Origin: Selaginella tamariscina
Taxonomy: Eukaryota > Streptophyta > Lycopodiopsida > Selaginellales > Selaginellaceae
NCBI GenBank assembly: GCA_003024785.1
Contig: PUQB01000176.1
Coordinates: 124,001-188,000 of the forward strand
Direction: 5' to 3'
Length of the DNA stretch: 64,000 bases
Notes under the pieces: generated by a model
What the model was told of the DNA's origin: nothing
Databases searched by the model: none
Seen by the model: only the letters and a program-made list of their open reading frames with translations
Part shown: piece after piece, positions 60,468 to 64,000 of the stretch
How positions within the stretch are numbered: the stretch's first letter is position 1
Layout of the letters: each line of letters begins with the position of its first letter
Made by a program: the position numbers and the translations under genes

Positions 60468-62940
60468 TCAAAAGATGCGAGTTGCACGGTCCAGAGCATC
60501 TTCAGCTATATCAGACCGGGTTCTCGCCTCCATGGAGTGGACATACCGGATCCAAAACTCCGGATAGTTGGCACAAGCAATAAGACATCTTTCGAATAAC
60601 TTCACCACCTGTAACAGTTTAAAAGATCTTAAATGATATATATGCAAGTACTAATAATGTCATATTAAATAATATATATGCATTATGTGTGTCCACATAA
60701 TATATACCTTATCGAAGTCGGCATCTCTTTCGAGAAAATCAAGATAGCGATGCCAGTTGAGAAGCTGCACGTCGTCGAGAGGTTTAACGTGGAAATAAGG
60801 CCTCCTTATAGCAGCTTCAAAGTCATGAATCTTAGCCTCCAACTCCTTCGTGGCCTTGTATAGAACCTCTCTTTTCTTAATAAACTTCTCCACTTCGGGA
60901 TCTTTGGTAGGTTCCTCAGATTCCTTGGTAGATTCTTCTGTCACTTTAACAGGCTCCTGCGCTTCTTTGACAGGCTCCTCCACTTCTTTCACAGGCTCCT
61001 CCGCCTCTTTGACAGGCTCATCCGCCTCTTTGACAGGCTCCTCTGCTTCTTTGACAGGTTCCTCTGCTTCTTTGACGGAGTCCGTAACTTCTTTAGCAGG
61101 TTCCTCTGTTACAGAGTCCGTGGTTTCTTTGAGAGAATCCTCGGTCTCTTTCACAATTTCTTCCGCTTCTTTGACATGTTCCTCGGTTTCCTCAACAGCT
61201 GGTTTGTCTTCTGTTACTTCGTCAGTACCCTTGAGCTCCGATAAAGGCCGGTTACTTGCCAGGTTTAAAAAACTGTAAAAAAAAAATGTTTACATGAGAT
61301 AACCCTTACAGAACGTAAGTGCAAGATACTAACAACACAGATTTCGGTTTATTTTATATATATATATATATACATTTTATAAACGGACGTCTGTACATAC
61401 AAAGGATATTATTCCCATGTAGATAGAATTCCTTACCTCACATAATAAAGAATGGATTACACACACACACACATGAATGTATCTAAGACAGATATATACG
61501 CAATTTATATATGTTGATCACTTCAGTGACTAAAAAAGGGAATGACTATTACGAGTATGTAATCTGGAAGGAATCTTACATACACCTAGCTGTGCTTATA
61601 CACATACATAAATACCTGTATAATATACGTGTGTACTATCTTACAATCCACATGGCATATACATAATGTGTGGGAATATGTAAAAACTTACTGGCTGAAG
61701 TAGCGGTCCAAAGCTTGAAGAGGAATTTGGAAGATGCGTGTGTACAGCTGAATTATGCCCACCAGGTTCTGATGTGAGTACTCAAACTCAATGTACTTGT
61801 CCCAAAGTTGATGAGCTAAATAATCCGTTCCAACATAGGAGAGACCACGCTCAAACAGCCTGAGAGAGGTAAAAAGCATAAGCATATTACGAGAATTTAC
61901 AAACATTAAACAGGAATAAAAAGGAAATTAAGAAAAAAAACGTAGCAATAGAATCTGACCCATCAAAGAAGTAAACTCTGAAACAGTGTTAGAAGTAGGA
62001 TGAAAAGCTGCATAAATAGCCAATTGTTAGAAAACAACAAAGAAAGCAAACCCAGGAAAACACTCAAAAATAAAGGAATAAGAACTTGAACCAAGTTTAC
62101 CTTCTCAGTTCTTCAGGGTCTTCAGGTTTTACAGATGTCACGTAAGAACAGTAATGGGCCCATATCTCGACTGAATGTGTAACAGCCTTCACAGCTCTCT
62201 CGTAAACCTCGATTGCCTTCTCAGGTGTCGCAAGCCTATGTTCATGGTCCGCATATTTCTTCCAGTAACCATAGCATAGCGGGAACTCGGCCAGAAATAT
62301 ATCATAGCACTGTCGAAACTTCGCAATATCATCCTATATATGAACAGAAAGAAAGCACTTAAATCCATAAGCATACAAGTCGATGGTATCCATGTATGGT
62401 TTTATAATAGCTAGTTATAAAACTTAACAAGCAAAATGGATCATAACTGTCGAAACTTCCATATATCATCCTATATACATAAACAGAAAGCATACAATTA
62501 AATGGATGGGATGTGTTACAAGTGTAAAGCGTAGTGTACGCTACGCATGCTGCACTAACAAGCTGTGAAACTTAATAACGTATATATGTGCACGATACAT
62601 TGCTCATCAATTTATACACTTAACGAGGATTAAACACTGACCAGTTTCTCAGTCTCTTGTATAAGCTGCGTCCAGGAATTGAAATCCGCAGGATTAGCAT
62701 TGACAATGCCCCAAAGCCTCTCCTCCTCCGTATTTGGGGCTACAAAATTTCGAGATTAGGATATGGGTGTACATTACATAATTATCATAATTATCACTTA
62801 CCTAAAGCTTCTTCAGGATTGGGCAGCTGTTCAGCAGCCACGGACTGCTGCTCATACTCCACAGGCTTTTCAGCAGTCGCTCCTTCGCTGCCATATTGTT
62901 GCATTTGCTCCCCGGTATACTCCTGACCTTCCATTGCCAT
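58339..62940 (-). CDS. PRP39: PRP39-like U1 snRNP splicing factor (HAT repeats)
   Basis: Thirteen exons on the minus strand: 62940-62802, 62739-62642, 62333-62101, 61859-61692, 61272-60708, 60608-60466, 60292-60133, 59972-59857, 59786-59710, 59654-59508, 59248-58964, 58681-58583, 58374-58339; about 755 residues. PRP39 is a U1 snRNP protein that helps 5' splice site choice. HAT-type repeats: [80 protein letters not shown]. Tail: [20 protein letters not shown], then a Gln/Tyr/Pro-rich end stopping at TAAQW. Exon 5 carries an inserted Glu/Lys/Pro heptad repeat (about residues 230-330). Two single-base deficits (around exons 7-10) and a TGA triplet at the exon 6/7 join are seen in the frame I followed. 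The first exon may be preceded by a 5' UTR intron (donor near 63175). Confidence 0.87.
58768..58806. repeat. (GA)n tract, PRP39 intron 11
   Basis: Nineteen GA units on the plus strand, that is (CT)n on the gene strand. Confidence 0.92.
60305..60464. repeat. Duplicated (GT)n(GA)n block in PRP39 intron 6
   Basis: The motif TTCATACATGAACACTTGTG plus GT and GA tracts occurs twice, near 60303-60380 and 60380-60464. Part of one unit overlaps the 5' splice site side of the intron (gene strand: donor then (CT)n at once). Confidence 0.85.
60895..61190 (-). repeat. 21-bp minisatellite coding EEPVKEA heptads in PRP39
   Basis: About 13-14 units of roughly 21 bp. Plus-strand core GGCTCCTCCGCCTCTTTGACA, written here as the codons for Glu-Glu-Pro-Val-Lys-Glu-Ala. 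Central units are nearly identical, outer ones are diverged (TDSVKE, EESTKE). All keep frame. Confidence 0.9.
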
Positions 62941-63537
62941 ATTCTCTATATAAAAGACACAGTTATTACACAGAAATCTCCATTTTAACTAATTTCTACT
63001 AAAATCTACATTCGGTAACAGACAATCAAGGAAACTAGAAGACTCTTTTGCACAGATTGTCGAAAATCGCTCTTTTTTTACATGGGTTCAGGAAAACCGA
63101 CCGAAATTACTACATAGAAACTAGCGATTTCGAACATATTTAATAGCTTATAGCTAGATGTCTGCTTAGAATTACCTGGAATCCACTAGCGCCTTCCTCT
63201 ATCCAAGGCGCTCAAGCGCATCTCATTCTCTAGGGCTTGTTGAGCCGGGAGAGACCCTGACCGTTCGATTAAAGATTCCGGGACGTAACTCTTTCTTAAT
63301 CTCCACCATTGATATTTTGATTATTAAATATCTGGATTAACATTATGTGTGTGCATATATATGTAAGATATAAGCATTCATATACAAAACTATATAAATA
63401 TACATTAAATATATGTAAATAACTGTATTTGAACGGACGTTTATATGTCTGTTTATATAATGTATATGTGTAATCCTAAATCTCACTTCTGTTAACACAA
63501 GTGAACTTATTAACAAATAAATTAAAGCAAATGATTT
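62941..63537. promoter_or_regulatory. PRP39 upstream region
   Basis: Possible 5' UTR intron on the minus strand (donor CCAG|GTAATT near 63176, acceptor near 62944). A CTAGGGCTT telo-box-like word lies at about 63221. The rest, to 63537, is AT-rich and is also the 3' flank of the next minus-strand gene. Confidence 0.5.
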
Positions 63538-63659
63538 CTAATCATCCATGGGATCGTCAGGTGCATTTTCTGGTTTTCTTTTGATAACAAGCACAGGACA
63601 GGTTGCATGAGTTGAACAATAGGCACTCACTGTACCCACAAACATCCTGAAAAAAAACC

Positions 63660-63711
<52 letters not shown>

Positions 63712-63917
63712 AACATAATATCTAATAGCAGATAACATACATCAAGCATATTATGTGTTTGCACACATATGTTAAGAATGCCGCACGCACGCACGCACCT
63801 TTGCATTGTGCGAAGGCCTCTACTTCCCAAAACCAGAATGTCGGGGTGGACTCTCGAAGCCTCTTTACAGATTACCTCCTTCGGGTCTCCCTTTCGTAAC
63901 CAAGCTTTACAAGGCAC
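63538..63917 (-). CDS. Universal stress protein (UspA domain), 3' part
   Basis: Two exons on the minus strand, 63917-63799 and 63646-63538, join in frame (76 codons with stop). The reading is the C-terminal half of a UspA domain: AWLRKGDPKEVICKEASRVH, PDILVLGSRGL, and the nucleotide-binding pattern G-2x-G-9x-G-T formed by GSRG plus nine residues plus GT. It ends VLVIKRKPENAP, then an acid tail DDPMDD. Plant USPs of this type bind ATP and respond to hypoxia and osmotic stress. The intron starts with GT/(TGCG) repeats and ends after (TA)n and (CT)n on the gene strand. The 5' exons lie beyond the window, so the gene is partial here. No frame problem seen. Confidence 0.88.
63662..63708. repeat. 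(TA)n(GA)n compound microsatellite in the USP intron
   Basis: TA at 63661-63678, GA at 63679-63708; (CT)n(TA)n on the gene strand, ending about 12 bp before the acceptor. Confidence 0.9.
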
Positions 63918-64000
63918 CTAAATATGAACAATCATATATAATATCATATATATACAATCATGATGAATTGTTATAGTTTTAATAAAAACACCAGAAACAC

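Noticed and set aside
60850-61278. Plus-strand ORF rich in Thr/Gly/Ser (TGSSASL repeats)
   Set aside because: It is the antisense shadow of the PRP39 heptad repeat; the minus frame matches PRP39 on both sides.

Overview
This window is nuclear DNA from a land plant, most likely a seed plant. Every host gene is split by GT-AG introns. Telomere-like AAACCCTA boxes lie just upstream of several start codons, two ABA/water-deficit (ASR) genes sit in tandem, and the intergenic DNA is full of Ty1/copia and Ty3/gypsy LTR retroelements and long dinucleotide repeats. I cannot name the species. All homology calls come from recalled family sequences, not from a database search.

Layout. 1-3.9 kb holds two minus-strand ASR genes and a small minus-strand gene resembling the V-ATPase assembly factor Vma22/CCDC115. 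4.0-11.3 kb holds an old Ty3 fragment and an old Ty1/copia element with a nested LTR fragment and a 55-bp tandem array. 11.4-13.8 kb holds an unidentified minus-strand gene remnant and the Elongator subunit gene ELP4 (minus). HBS1 (plus, 15.2-19.8 kb) lies head-to-head with ELP4. 20.6-43.6 kb is a nest of four LTR elements. A very old minus-strand Ty3 element was hit by a 7.2-kb non-coding (LARD-like) element and by a 12.7-kb Ty3 chromovirus-like element. The latter was hit in turn by a young 7.2-kb Ty3 element that carries two extra ORFs, one an RNase H, ahead of gag. 44.0-52.3 kb is MMS19 (plus), followed by a divergent ribokinase-like gene (53.1-55.1 kb, plus) and 3.2 kb of very AT-rich DNA. 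PRP39 (minus, 58.3-62.9 kb) and the 3' end of a universal stress protein gene (minus, 63.5-63.9 kb) close the window.

The host genes are a typical euchromatic mix: stress proteins (ASR, USP), tRNA modification (ELP4), ribosome rescue (HBS1), cytosolic Fe-S delivery (MMS19), splicing (PRP39) and V-ATPase assembly. They do not form one pathway. Most of the longer genes need several single-base shifts to keep frame although splice sites and protein similarity are good. I think unpolished consensus sequence is likelier than mass pseudogene formation.

Main points for a second look: the upstream RNase H and the Cys-tailed ORF in the youngest Ty3 element; paired inverted telo-boxes at four host gene starts; a strong bias for (CT)n on the coding strand of introns; a Glu/Lys/Pro heptad expansion inside PRP39; and a ribokinase relative without the GAGD motif.
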